Notes under the pieces: model-generated
Databases searched by the model: none
What the model was told of the DNA's origin: nothing
What the model saw: the letters and a program-made list of their open reading frames with translations, nothing else
Shown: piece after piece, positions 40,127 to 47,929 of the stretch
Position numbering within the stretch: position 1 is the first letter of the stretch
How the letters are laid out: each line of letters starts with the position of its first letter
NCBI GenBank assembly: GCA_017557405.1
Contig: JAFYYV010000016.1
Coordinates: forward strand, 1 to 47,929
Direction of reading: 5' to 3'
DNA from: Prevotella sp.
GTDB lineage: Bacteria > Bacteroidota > Bacteroidia > Bacteroidales > Bacteroidaceae
DNA: 47,929 nt
Program-made: the position numbers and the translations under genes

Positions 40127-41197
40127 TCAGCATTCCCTGAAGAAGTCGAGCGCTTCTTTGATTTCTTCTTTCGTAGCCGTCTGATTGATTCGGATGTCGC
40201 CTATTTCACCAAGCAACGTGAAGTTGATGGCATCGGCAGTGTTCTTTTTATCGTGAGTCATCAGTTCAATCAACTCATCGTAGTCATCGCAAGTGATGTT
40301 CATCGTGCCATAATTCTGATGAATGAATTGCACCGTTTGCCGCATTTTGTCTGTCGGGAAACCTGTTTTCAGGCAACTCAAATACAGTTCGCAAATCAAA
40401 CCGAAAGCAACAGCATAACCATGAAGGAGCGGCTGTTTGGTATCTGCGTGGCGCATAGAGAACGATTCAAAAGCATGTCCTACTGTGTGCCCCAAATTGA
40501 GAGCTTTGCGAATACCATTTTCGCGTGGGTCTTCATTGACAATTCGCTGCTTGATGCCCACACTATGCTCCAAAAGCGTCTGCAACGATTGCAGATGCTG
40601 TGGTTGAGTAGCTTCATCGAGGGGGAACTGCAACAATTGTGCCCAATGGGATTCATCGCTGATAAGACCATGTTTCAACATCTCCACATATCCTGAACGA
40701 ATGTTCTCGTTGTCGAGTGTTTTCAAGAATTTGGTGTCCAAAATGACAAACTCAGCTTCGTTGAACACGCCTATTTCGTTTTTCAAACCACCGAAGTTGA
40801 CGCCTGTCTTTCCTCCCACGCTGGCATCGACCATAGAGAGCAATGTGGTGGGTATATTGATGAAGTTGATACCTCGCTTGAATGTTGAAGCGGCAAAACC
40901 ACCCAAATCGGTCACCATACCGCCTCCCAAGTTAATCATACATGAGTGGCGAGTGGCACCACCTTGTTGCAGACAACTCCACACATGGCTGAGGCTTTCC
41001 ACCGTCTTATGAGAGTCAGTGGCTGGAATGGTGATGAGTTTTGCCTGTCTCAGGCAGAAAAAGTCGGCAATGACAGGCCAACAAACCTTGGCAGTTGTTT
41101 CATCTGCGAGCACGAAAACCTTGTCATGCTCGCATTCGGAGATGGCTGTGGCAATCTCACGCTTCAGGTTCTGCGAAAAAATGATTCTCTGTTCCAT
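40127..41197 (-). CDS. aroB: 3-dehydroquinate synthase
   Basis: AroB makes 3-dehydroquinate from DAHP in the shikimate pathway, using NAD and zinc. The 356-residue protein carries GGGMVTDLGGFAASTFKRG (NAD-binding and substrate site), IPTTLLSMVDASVGGKTGVN and the zinc ligand segment LGHTVGHAFES. Two in-frame ATGs are possible, at 41203 and 41197. The AGGAG Shine-Dalgarno is 2 bases from the first and 8 from the second, so I chose 41197; the first would only add Met-Asn. The ribosome-binding segment is duplicated (41198-41225). It lies between the S4 protein gene upstream and GH43 downstream. Confidence 0.96.
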   Translation of the reverse strand: MEQRIIFSQNLKREIATAISECEHDKVFVLADETTAKVCWPVIADFFCLRQAKLITIPATDSHKTVESLSHVWSCLQQGGATRHSCMINLGGGMVTDLGGFAASTFKRGINFINIPTTLLSMVDASVGGKTGVNFGGLKNEIGVFNEAEFVILDTKFLKTLDNENIRSGYVEMLKHGLISDESHWAQLLQFPLDEATQPQHLQSLQTLLEHSVGIKQRIVNEDPRENGIRKALNLGHTVGHAFESFSMRHADTKQPLLHGYAVAFGLICELYLSCLKTGFPTDKMRQTVQFIHQNYGTMNITCDDYDELIELMTHDKKNTADAINFTLLGEIGDIRINQTATKEEIKEALDFFREC

Positions 41198-41225
41198 ATT
41201 CATAACTCCTAATTCATAACTCCTA
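41198..41225 (-). repeat. Tandem duplication of the aroB ribosome-binding segment
   Basis: Two exact 14-base copies; on the minus strand each reads TAGGAGTTATGAAT, joining AGGAG and ATG. The upstream copy would drive the minigene ATG AAT TAG, whose stop overlaps the next AGGAG. Confidence 0.9.
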
Positions 41226-41238
41226 ACTCTAATAGAAT

Positions 41239-41664
41239 CTATCTCTCAGTATCCCATTCTTCATCATCATCGTCGAACCCAAACAAAGCGGGGTCCACAA
41301 AGGCATCGATGGCACGACGCTCCTTTTTAGTGGGTCGCCCAGTACCTCGAGCTCGATTCACGAACCCGCTGATGCGGCTCATCTCCAACAACTCATATTG
41401 CTTCGGGTCGGTCACATTCTCGTAAATCTCGGGAATCAATTTGGCTCCCACGCGTTGTTCAATGGTCTTCAACACGCGGAAAGAGTAAGTGATGGGAGGC
41501 TTCCTCACGCTCACCACCTCGCCCGCCTTGATGGTACGGCTGGGTTTCACATTGACGCCCTCGATGGTGACACGACCGTTCTTGATGGCATCAACGGCAA
41601 TGGAACGCGTCTTGAATATGCGTGCGGCCCACAGCCATTTGTCTATTCTTGCGGTTTCTGACAT
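41239..41664 (-). CDS. S4-domain RNA-binding protein (Hsp15/RqcP-like)
   Basis: A 141-residue protein whose first 65 or so residues are an S4 RNA-binding domain: ARIDKWLWAARIFKTRSIAVDAIKNGRVTIEG, then GEVVSV. Hsp15/RqcP members bind the 50S subunit carrying stalled nascent chains; this one has a basic, then acidic C-terminus (FDDDDEEWDTE). The start overlaps the end of pth by 22 bases. Placement beside peptidyl-tRNA hydrolase fits a ribosome-rescue role, though the exact function is inferred. Confidence 0.9.
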   Translation of the reverse strand: MSETARIDKWLWAARIFKTRSIAVDAIKNGRVTIEGVNVKPSRTIKAGEVVSVRKPPITYSFRVLKTIEQRVGAKLIPEIYENVTDPKQYELLEMSRISGFVNRARGTGRPTKKERRAIDAFVDPALFGFDDDDEEWDTER

Positions 41665-42242
41665 ATTGCGGGGCTTTTTCCTTGTTTGTTGTATTGGTTC
41701 ATGGTGATGTCGATGCCTGCCAACACAAAGCTTTTGATGACCTCAACCACCAAGTCGATACGAGGTTGGAGGGCTTTCAACTCTTCCTCATTATATTTTC
41801 CCAACACCCAGTCGATTTGTCCACCACGAGGGAACTCGTTGCCAATACCCATCCTCAACCGTGCGTAATCCTGCCCAATGAGTTGTTGGATGTGTCCGAG
41901 TCCGTTGTGTCCGCCATTGGAGCCATTGGCTTTCAAACGAAAAGCGCCCAACGGAAGAGCCACATCGTCGCTCACAACAAGCAGTCGTTTCTGGTCGATG
42001 TTCTCCTTGTTGAGCCAATATCTCACGGCATTGCCACTCAGATTCATGAAAGTGGTGGGTTTCAGCAAAAACACTTTACGCCCTTTGAGGGAGGTCTCGG
42101 CCACATAGCCATAACGCCTGTCCTCAAAAACAATATTGGACGCCTTGGCAAAAGCGTCCAATATCATGTAACCAGTGTTGTGCCGGGTCAAAGCGTATTC
42201 ATCGCCAGGATTCCCCAAGCCAACTATCAAGTATTTGTCCAT
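41643..42242 (-). CDS. pth: Peptidyl-tRNA hydrolase
   Basis: Pth cleaves peptidyl-tRNA released from stalled ribosomes. The 199-residue protein carries LGNPGDEYALTRHNTGYM, with the catalytic His in TRHN, KPTTFMNLSGNAV, the DDVALPLG Asp and GSNGGHNGLGHI. The length is normal for bacterial Pth. It follows rplY by 27 bases and overlaps the S4 gene, so the three are likely one transcript from the rplY promoter. Confidence 0.97.
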   Translation of the reverse strand: MDKYLIVGLGNPGDEYALTRHNTGYMILDAFAKASNIVFEDRRYGYVAETSLKGRKVFLLKPTTFMNLSGNAVRYWLNKENIDQKRLLVVSDDVALPLGAFRLKANGSNGGHNGLGHIQQLIGQDYARLRMGIGNEFPRGGQIDWVLGKYNEEELKALQPRIDLVVEVIKSFVLAGIDITMNQYNKQGKSPAICQKPQE

Positions 42243-42269
42243 TTCGAACTTATGTTCTCAGAATCCGTA

Positions 42270-42863
42270 TTACTCAGCGGCAGCAGCAGCAGCCGAACGC
42301 GAAGCACGCGTAGCCTTCACAGAGCATACGACAACGTCAGGCGAGGTAACAAGCTCCAGGCCTTCGAAACTCAACTGGCCCACCTTGATGCTCTTACCCA
42401 ACTGCAGATCGGTGACATCGATGTCAAGCTGCTCGGGAATGCGCTGATAAGGAGCTTTCACATTGATCTTGCGGATAGAGAGGTTGATCTTACCACCATC
42501 ACGCACACCTTGAGCCAGACCATTCAGTTTCACGGGGATACCGATGGTGATGTCCTTGGTGTCATTGATTTCATAGAAATCGATGTGCAGAACAGCATCC
42601 GTAACGGGATGGAACTGAATCTCCTTCATGATAGCCTTGTGGGGAGTGCCGTCGATGTTGAGGTTTACGACATAGATGTGAGGAGTGTAGATAGCCTTGC
42701 GGAGGTCAGTCATGGGGATGCTGAATGCCAATGCAACAGGTTTTCCATCTTCACGATTCTCACCATAGAGGTTGCAGGGTACGAGTCCCTCTTTTCTCAT
42801 GAGCTTTGAAGCCTTTTTTCCTACGGTCTCACGCTTCTGACCGTTCAAACTAATTTCTTTCAT
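42270..42863 (-). CDS. rplY: 50S ribosomal protein L25 (Ctc family)
   Basis: L25 binds 5S rRNA. This 197-residue long form has the N-terminal L25 domain (about 1-90: RETVGKKASKLMRKEGLVPC, NLYG) and the Ctc C-terminal beta domain (about 95-180: VLHIDFYEI, GIPVKLNGLAQGVRDGG). It ends in an Arg/Ala/Ser tail (ASRSAAAAAAE). It leads the rplY-pth-S4-aroB-GH43 run from a promoter at 42939-42968. Confidence 0.95.
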   Translation of the reverse strand: MKEISLNGQKRETVGKKASKLMRKEGLVPCNLYGENREDGKPVALAFSIPMTDLRKAIYTPHIYVVNLNIDGTPHKAIMKEIQFHPVTDAVLHIDFYEINDTKDITIGIPVKLNGLAQGVRDGGKINLSIRKINVKAPYQRIPEQLDIDVTDLQLGKSIKVGQLSFEGLELVTSPDVVVCSVKATRASRSAAAAAAE

Positions 42864-42938
42864 AATGTGTTACTCTAAATTAAGTGAATAATCTTGTTGC
42901 TTAATTCGCCATCACACGATGTGCTCGAAAAAGCGGTG

Positions 42939-42968
42939 CAAAGGTACAAAATATTTATGAATTACAAA
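42939..42968 (-). promoter_or_regulatory. Promoter of the rplY-pth run
   Basis: TACCTTTG (42946-42939) follows TTTG (42968-42965) with an 18-base gap on the minus strand. The leader to the rplY ATG is about 70 bases, longer than usual here. Confidence 0.7.
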
Positions 42969-43018
42969 TCATGAACTATGAATTTTTTCAAAAAAATGAA
43001 TAAATAAGCATTCTTTTC

Positions 43019-43049
43019 TTGCATATTCGGCAGAAAATCTCTATTTTTG
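43019..43049 (+). promoter_or_regulatory. Promoter of the nusB operon
   Basis: TTG at 43019-43021 and TATTTTTG at 43042-43049 are 20 bases apart, 48 bases before the nusB ATG. It is divergent from the rplY promoter. Confidence 0.7.
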
Positions 43050-43097
43050 CATTCGTATTTAAATGCTAAAAGGAACACAAACTAAGAAGAAGAAAAG

Positions 43098-44063
43098 ATG
43101 ATTAATCGCGAATTGATTAGAATTAAGATTGTACAGTTAACCTATGCCTATTACCAAAATGGTAACAAAAACATGGATGTCGCTGAGAAGGAATTGCTCT
43201 TCAGTCTATCCAAAGCATACGACTTATACAACTATTTGCTCGCTCTCATAGTAGCCATCTCTCGCGAGGAGCGCCATCGTGTGGAGATTGCCACCCAACG
43301 AGCCGAGCGTGAAGGCAAAGAGTTGCCTCTAACTAAATTTGCCTACAATAAGTTCGCCGTGCAGCTCGAAGAGAACAAGATGCTCTGCGAGTTCATGGAG
43401 AGTCAGAAACAGATGTGGGAGAACGACATCGAATTCATCCGCAAGCTTTGTGGCCAGATTGAGGAGAGTGCGGTTTACCAAGAGTATATGGCCGACACTG
43501 ACGATTCCTATGAGGCCGACCGTGAAGTGTGGCGCAAGCTCTACAAGCAACTCATCCAAGACAATGCCGAATTGGAGTTGTTGCTCGAAGACAAGAGCCT
43601 CTACTGGAACGATGACAAAGAAGTGGTTGATACGTTCGTGCTGAAGACCATCAAGCGTTTCGATCCCAAAAACGGAGCCAAGCAGGAGTTGTTGCCCGAA
43701 TACAAGGACGAGGAAGACAAGGATTTCGCTCGCAAGCTTTTCCGAGCCACCATCCTCAATGCCGACACCTATCAACGCTACATGAGCGAGACGTCACGAA
43801 ACTGGGACTTCTCCCGACTGGCCTATATGGACGTCGTCATCATGCAGATCGCCATCGCCGAGATGCTGACCTTCCCCAACATCCCCGTCAGTGTGACCAT
43901 CAACGAATACGTGGACCTGGCAAAACTTTACAGCACCTATAAGAGCGGAGGCTACATCAACGGCATGCTTGATGCCATTGCACGCTATCTGATTGACAGC
44001 GGCAGAATGATGAAGGCAATGGGTGGTGGTGTCCAACCAGAACCCTCGCAAGAAGAGTTTTAA
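43098..44063 (+). CDS. nusB: Transcription antitermination protein NusB
   Basis: NusB joins NusE to promote antitermination of rRNA operons. The 321-residue protein begins MINRELIRIKIVQLTYAYYQ and ends with the helical NusB fold (about 190-305: FARKLFRATILNADTYQRYM, DVVIMQIAIAEMLTFPNIPVSVTINEYVDLAK), where SVTINEYVDLAK is the family signature. It is more than twice the length of proteobacterial NusB because of a long helical insert (about 30-190), typical of Bacteroidota. It is the first gene of the plus-strand run to coaE. Confidence 0.93.
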   Translation: MINRELIRIKIVQLTYAYYQNGNKNMDVAEKELLFSLSKAYDLYNYLLALIVAISREERHRVEIATQRAEREGKELPLTKFAYNKFAVQLEENKMLCEFMESQKQMWENDIEFIRKLCGQIEESAVYQEYMADTDDSYEADREVWRKLYKQLIQDNAELELLLEDKSLYWNDDKEVVDTFVLKTIKRFDPKNGAKQELLPEYKDEEDKDFARKLFRATILNADTYQRYMSETSRNWDFSRLAYMDVVIMQIAIAEMLTFPNIPVSVTINEYVDLAKLYSTYKSGGYINGMLDAIARYLIDSGRMMKAMGGGVQPEPSQEEF

Positions 44064-44107
44064 ATATTGACAAACATACATAATTAATTAATAAACAATT
44101 TGAACAT

Positions 44108-44431
44108 ATGAATTCAATTGTCATGGCTGCTCAGGCAGCAAATGGTGCAGGCAGCAGCCTCCCCATGCTATTTATGATGTTGGCGATTTTCGCCATCATG
44201 TGGTATTTCATGATTCGCCCACAGCAGCAGCGTCAGAAGAAGATACGCGAGTTCCAGAATTCTTTGAAAGAAGGTACCAAAGTGGTCACTGGTGGTGGCA
44301 TCTATGGAACCGTGAAACACATCGATCTGGCCACCAATACGGTTGAGGTGGAAATCGCACGTGGCGTGTTGGTACAGGTTGACAAGGCATACGTATTTGC
44401 CGACGCATCCTCTCAGGTCACTAACGCATAA
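44108..44431 (+). CDS. yajC: Preprotein translocase subunit YajC
   Basis: YajC is a small accessory of the SecDF translocase. The 107-residue protein has an N-terminal membrane helix (about 18-36), then IRPQQQRQKKIREFQNSLKEGTKVV, a family hallmark, and a beta-rich cytoplasmic end (TGGGIYGTVKHI). It follows nusB by 44 bases and precedes ybbR by 18. Confidence 0.95.
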   Translation: MNSIVMAAQAANGAGSSLPMLFMMLAIFAIMWYFMIRPQQQRQKKIREFQNSLKEGTKVVTGGGIYGTVKHIDLATNTVEVEIARGVLVQVDKAYVFADASSQVTNA

Positions 44432-44449
44432 CATTGTTCGTTTTACAAA

Positions 44450-45433
44450 GTGGACAACGAGTCATCGCACATATACAAGTCTATCAGGAAGTTCTTGTTC
44501 AGCATCGTGAACAAGGAGTTCCTGATTTTTTTGTGTTTTCTCCTGCTCAGTGGCGCCTTCTGGATGCTGATGGTACTCAATGAGACCACCGAGCGCGAGT
44601 ATAATGTGCCGTTACGAATTGTCAATGTGCCTCGTAACGTGGTGATGACCACCGATGTGCAAGACACCGTGCGTGTCACATTGCGCGACAAAGGGTTCAC
44701 GCTGCTTGCCTATTGGTATCGCAACAGCTTCATTCCCATCAAGTTGAATTTCAACAACTACGCCAATAAGAAGACGGGAAAGGGTGTCATTCCACAGAGT
44801 GACATCCAGAAAGTCATGCTGCAACGCCTCTACAACTCCACGAAAGTGGTGTCGGTAAGACCTGATAAGTTGGAGTTCTTCTTCAACTATGGCATCTCCA
44901 AACGAGTGCCAGTGAGGTTGAACGGGCATATTGTGCCAGGAAAGAACTACTACCTCGCCCGCACACAGTTCTTGCCCGCGAATGTAACCGTGTATGCCAG
45001 CAAGGACATCCTCGACAGCATCAGCTATGTGACGACCGAATACCTGAATTTGGAGAATTTCGAAGACACTGTGGTGCAAGTGGTCGATTTGAAGACCATT
45101 CGTGGAGTGAAGGTAGTGCCTACGCAAACCCAAGTGACGCTTTATCCCGACATCTTGACCGAGGAGACTATGGATGTGCCCATCACGGCAGTAGGAATGC
45201 CCGAAGGCAAAGTGTTGCGCACGTTCCCACCTCGTGTGAAGGTGAGTTTCGTGGCAGGCGCCAGCATCATCCGCAACATCAAACCCGAACAATTCAAGGT
45301 GGTCGTCAATTATTCGGAGGTGGCAGCCCATCCTTCAGACAAGTGCCCCATCTATCTGCGCGATGTTCCGCATGGCGTCTCCAAGCCGCGACTTGAGGTG
45401 TCGCAAGTGGATTATCTCATAGAGCAACAATAG
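44450..45433 (+). CDS. YbbR-like domain protein
   Basis: A 327-residue bitopic protein beginning at a GTG codon (44450). It has a short cytoplasmic start, a membrane helix (about 22-43, LIFLCFLLLSGAFWMLMVL), then extracytoplasmic YbbR-type beta repeats (about 60-320) with phrases such as VPVRLNGHIVPGKNYYL, FLPANVTVYASKDILDSI and VPITAVGMPEGKVLRTFPPRVKVSFVAG. YbbR proteins activate the diadenylate cyclase CdaA in Firmicutes; here no cyclase gene is adjacent, so that role is only possible. It lies in the nusB-yajC-coaE neighbourhood, which is usual for the phylum. Confidence 0.9.
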   Translation: MDNESSHIYKSIRKFLFSIVNKEFLIFLCFLLLSGAFWMLMVLNETTEREYNVPLRIVNVPRNVVMTTDVQDTVRVTLRDKGFTLLAYWYRNSFIPIKLNFNNYANKKTGKGVIPQSDIQKVMLQRLYNSTKVVSVRPDKLEFFFNYGISKRVPVRLNGHIVPGKNYYLARTQFLPANVTVYASKDILDSISYVTTEYLNLENFEDTVVQVVDLKTIRGVKVVPTQTQVTLYPDILTEETMDVPITAVGMPEGKVLRTFPPRVKVSFVAGASIIRNIKPEQFKVVVNYSEVAAHPSDKCPIYLRDVPHGVSKPRLEVSQVDYLIEQQ

Positions 45434-45440
45434 ACTGACG

Positions 45441-46043
45441 ATGGAAGAGGCTGAGATGAAAGAGCCGACCCGCCCCACACGTGTCGCCATCACGGGAGGC
45501 ATTGGCAGTGGGAAGTCGTATGTGTGTCGGTTGCTCGAACGATATGGCATTCGCGTCTACGATTGCGATGCTGCCGCGAAACGATTGATGCGCGAGTCAA
45601 ACGAACTTCGCGACGCACTCCGCCAACTCGTGGGCGATGAAGTCTATGAGGGCAATGTGTTGCAGAAGCCAGTCATGGCTCGATTCTTGTTGAAGAGCGA
45701 AGCCAACAAACAGGCGGTCAACGATGTGGTGCATCCGGCAGTGGCCCGCGACTTCGAGCAGTCTGGTTACACATGGCTCGAGAGCGCTATTCTATTCGAC
45801 AGCAACTTCGATATGCGCACCCATTTCGATTACATCGTCTGTGTGACGGCACCCCTCGAAGTCCGCATCCGACGCGTGATGAAACGCGATGGCATCAGCC
45901 GCGAGCAGGCACTCGAATGGATTCACCGCCAACTGCCTCAATCAGAGGTGAGGGCACGTTCCGACTTTGAAATCGTCAACGACGGACGAACCAACTTAGA
46001 GAAACAAATAGAAACAATTATCAAACAAATAAAAGGATTATAA
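45441..46043 (+). CDS. coaE: Dephospho-CoA kinase
   Basis: CoaE phosphorylates the 3'-hydroxyl of dephospho-CoA, the last step of coenzyme A synthesis. The 200-residue P-loop kinase has VAITGGIGSGKS (Walker A, about 16-27), YDCDAAAKRLM (substrate Asp), NDVVHPAVARDFEQ and CVTAPLEVRIRRVMKRDGIS (lid). The start is 7 bases after the ybbR stop, implying co-translation. The first 14 residues are a short extension before the P-loop strand. Confidence 0.96.
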   Translation: MEEAEMKEPTRPTRVAITGGIGSGKSYVCRLLERYGIRVYDCDAAAKRLMRESNELRDALRQLVGDEVYEGNVLQKPVMARFLLKSEANKQAVNDVVHPAVARDFEQSGYTWLESAILFDSNFDMRTHFDYIVCVTAPLEVRIRRVMKRDGISREQALEWIHRQLPQSEVRARSDFEIVNDGRTNLEKQIETIIKQIKGL

Positions 46044-46051
46044 AAACTGTT

Positions 46052-46489
46052 ATGGAAACAATTCTTTCAATCGCCGGCAAGCCAGGTCTTTTCCGATTGG
46101 TGAGCCGTGGAAAAATGAATCTTATCGTAGAAGCACTCGACGAAACACACAAACGCATGCCCGCTTTCGCCACCGACCGTGTGACAAGTTTGGCTGACAT
46201 CGCCATGTTCACCGACTCCGACGACATCCCCCTTTGGCAGGTGCTAAAGAACATGGGTGAGAAGGAGCAGTCGAAAGAGTGCACCCTTAATTATAAGAAA
46301 TGTACGGGAAAGGAACTCAAGGAGTATTTCGCTGAGGTGCTGCCCGAGTTCGATCGCGACCGCGTTCACGATAGCGATATCAAAAAACTCATCCAGTGGT
46401 ACAACATCCTGGTGAAGAATGGCATCACCGACTTCGAGGCCACACTGGCTCCCACCGAGGGCGACAACATTGACGACCGCCAAGATTAA
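46052..46489 (+). CDS. DUF5606 family protein
   Basis: A 145-residue cytosolic protein of the DUF5606 family, which is limited to Bacteroidota and commonly follows coaE. Landmarks: SIAGKPGLFRLVSRGKMNLI at 6-25, a middle block (VTSLADIAMFTD), and a helical part with ELKEYFAEVLPEFDRDRVHD and the IKKLIQWYNILVKNGI helix. The starting 85 residues look like a small beta-rich fold and the rest helical. Function unknown; 8 bases separate it from coaE. Confidence 0.88.
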   Translation: METILSIAGKPGLFRLVSRGKMNLIVEALDETHKRMPAFATDRVTSLADIAMFTDSDDIPLWQVLKNMGEKEQSKECTLNYKKCTGKELKEYFAEVLPEFDRDRVHDSDIKKLIQWYNILVKNGITDFEATLAPTEGDNIDDRQD

Positions 46490-46541
46490 TTGAATCCTCA
46501 CCCCTATTAACTCTCATAAAAACCCCATTACACCCTACAAC

Positions 46542-47765
46542 ATGGACATTACCGAACGGTTTTTGAATTACACGCAATTCGACACACAGTCGAGCGAAGA
46601 CTCGGAAAGCGTGCCCAGTACGGCGAAGCAATTGATATTCGCCAAGTACCTGAAAGAAGAACTCGAGCGCGAAGGCTTGAGCAACGTGGAGATGGACGAA
46701 AAAGGATACATCTATGCCACGTTGAAAGCCAACACCAAGAAGAAGACACCCACCATCGGATTCATCTCACACTACGATACCAGCCCCGACTGCTCGGGCG
46801 CCAATATCCATCCGCGCATCGTGAAGAACTACGATGGCGGCGACATCGAGCTCTCTGAGGGCATCGTGTCAAGTCCTGAGAAGTTCCCTGAACTACGTTT
46901 CCACGTGGGTGAGGACCTCATAGTCACCGATGGCACCACCCTGCTGGGTGCCGACGACAAGGCTGGCATCGCCGAAATCATACAAGCCATGTGCTACATG
47001 CGCGACCACGATGAGATTGAACACGGCGACATCCGCGTGGCTTTCAACCCCGACGAGGAAATCGGCATGGGCGCCCACCACTTCGATGTGGAGAAGTTCG
47101 GATGCGACTGGGCATACACCATGGATGGCGGCGATCTGGGCGACTTGGAATTCGAGAATTTCAATGCCGCATCAGCCAAGATTCATATCAAGGGTGTCAG
47201 CGTGCATCCTGGCTACGCCAAAGGAAAGATGATCAACGCCAACCGCTTGGCAGTGGAGTTCGCCAGCATGCTGCCCGCTGAAGAGACACCCGAGCACACC
47301 GAAGGTTACGAGGGATTCTACCATCTGCTGGGCATACAGAGCAACATCGAACAGGCAACGCTCTCCTACATCATCCGCGACCACGACCGCGATCGCTTCG
47401 AAGACCGCAAGGATTTCATCGAGAAATGCGTGGCACAGATGCAAGAGAAATACGGCGACAACGTGATTTCTGCGGATATCAAGGACCAGTATTACAACAT
47501 GAAGGAGAAGATTGACCCGCAGATGCACGTCATCGACATCGTGCTTCGTGCCATGCAGCAGTGTGGAGTTCAACCGCGTGTCGAGCCTATTCGTGGCGGC
47601 ACAGATGGCGCACAACTCTCATTCCGTGGTCTCCCCTGCCCCAACATTTTCGCTGGAGGCGTGAACTTCCATGGTCCTTACGAGTTCGTCAGCATCCAAG
47701 TGATGCAGAAGGCCGTTGATGTCATCGTACGCATCTGCGAGCTCACTGCCAGCTACAACGAGTAA
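46542..47765 (+). CDS. pepT: Peptidase T (tripeptidase)
   Basis: A 407-residue zinc aminotripeptidase of the M20 family acting in the cytosol on N-terminal residues of tripeptides. Metal and catalytic motifs appear in order: ISHYDTSPD (His, then catalytic Asp), [12 protein letters not shown] (bridging Asp), NPDEEIGMG (catalytic base Glu pair), [10 protein letters not shown] (Asp) and [11 protein letters not shown] (last His). Length and order match PepT. No promoter was seen in the 52 bases before it, so read-through from the coaE run is possible. A terminator follows at 47797-47840. Confidence 0.96.
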   Translation: MDITERFLNYTQFDTQSSEDSESVPSTAKQLIFAKYLKEELEREGLSNVEMDEKGYIYATLKANTKKKTPTIGFISHYDTSPDCSGANIHPRIVKNYDGGDIELSEGIVSSPEKFPELRFHVGEDLIVTDGTTLLGADDKAGIAEIIQAMCYMRDHDEIEHGDIRVAFNPDEEIGMGAHHFDVEKFGCDWAYTMDGGDLGDLEFENFNAASAKIHIKGVSVHPGYAKGKMINANRLAVEFASMLPAEETPEHTEGYEGFYHLLGIQSNIEQATLSYIIRDHDRDRFEDRKDFIEKCVAQMQEKYGDNVISADIKDQYYNMKEKIDPQMHVIDIVLRAMQQCGVQPRVEPIRGGTDGAQLSFRGLPCPNIFAGGVNFHGPYEFVSIQVMQKAVDVIVRICELTASYNE

Positions 47766-47796
47766 AATTATAAAATTAAAAAATTAAAGAATTAAA

Positions 47797-47840
47797 AAGC
47801 GCCTTGTCACTCCCCATCGAGTAGCAGGGCGTTTCTTTTT
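47797..47840 (+). terminator. Terminator after pepT
   Basis: AAGCGCCTTGT pairs with GCAGGGCGTTT (three G-U or wobble positions) around a 16-base loop, followed by CTTTTT on the plus strand. Confidence 0.75.
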
Positions 47841-47929
47841 ATCACAAGTTCAGTTAGAAAAGCGTCCCCGCGTCCCAGCGTCCCATTAAGCACCTTCCAC
47901 ATTTCCCATGGAACCAAAAAATAGAGAGA

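Overview
The window looks like an ordinary chromosomal segment of a Bacteroidales bacterium, most probably a Prevotella-type (Prevotellaceae) gut or rumen species. The reasons are: repeated promoter motifs of the Bacteroidota type (TAnnTTTG at -7, often with TTTG about 18-20 bases upstream), a SusC/SusD pair, a secreted GH10 xylanase with a type IX secretion-like C-terminal tail, a GH43 enzyme, many lipoproteins with a lipobox ending in SC, and Bacteroidota gene neighbourhoods (nusB-yajC-ybbR-coaE-DUF5606; rplY-pth-S4). There are no transposases, integrases, phage genes, rRNA genes or CRISPR arrays. The only RNA gene recognised is a tRNA-Arg(CCG).

Layout. 1-1500: a lipoprotein with a clear promoter, then a G/C-tract repeat and a bidirectional terminator. 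1552-14024 (minus): a long run led by a DUF4369 lipoprotein, then dihydroorotase, a stand-alone methionine-synthase activation domain, a metallophosphoesterase, PlsC acyltransferase, a membrane-anchored unknown, a Dpm1-like glycosyltransferase, Mfd and a GH10 xylanase. Four-base ATGA overlaps link the genes from dihydroorotase through PlsC. 14147-18588 (minus): a membrane protein with a DivIC-like protein, a CotH-domain lipoprotein with collagen-like repeats, and a DUF554 protein. 18589-19208 is a 620-base gene-free block full of repeats and hairpins. It is followed by the tRNA, a secreted NUC1 nuclease, asnA, and a SusD/SusC pair divergent from a large outer-membrane barrel protein. 29941-37976 (minus): dnaX, LptD, an HD hydrolase, a five-copy 22-base tandem repeat, a carboxyltransferase subunit and an AT-rich unknown gene. 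38182-39030 (plus) is another lipoprotein. 39085-42863 (minus): rplY, pth, S4, aroB and GH43. 43098-47765 (plus): nusB, yajC, ybbR, coaE, DUF5606 and pepT.

Functional themes are cell-envelope building (LptD, PlsC, DivIC, YajC, outer-membrane receptors), genome maintenance (Mfd, DnaX), central biosynthesis (PyrC, AroB, AsnA, CoaE) and glycan or nucleic-acid scavenging at the surface (GH10, GH43, NUC1, SusCD).

I found no complete, convincing new multi-gene system. The best leads are: a dispersed 22-base tandem repeat family, two units of which carry a perfect -7 promoter word; two in-frame insertions of the same PNTQHP-coding repeat in mfd; a collagen-like, coiled-coil, CotH-kinase surface lipoprotein; a carboxyltransferase whose biotinyl-like domain has Trp where biotin-Lys is expected; and a receptor with a Gly/Met-rich tail matched by a similar internal loop. 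All start choices, promoters and terminators were read by eye.
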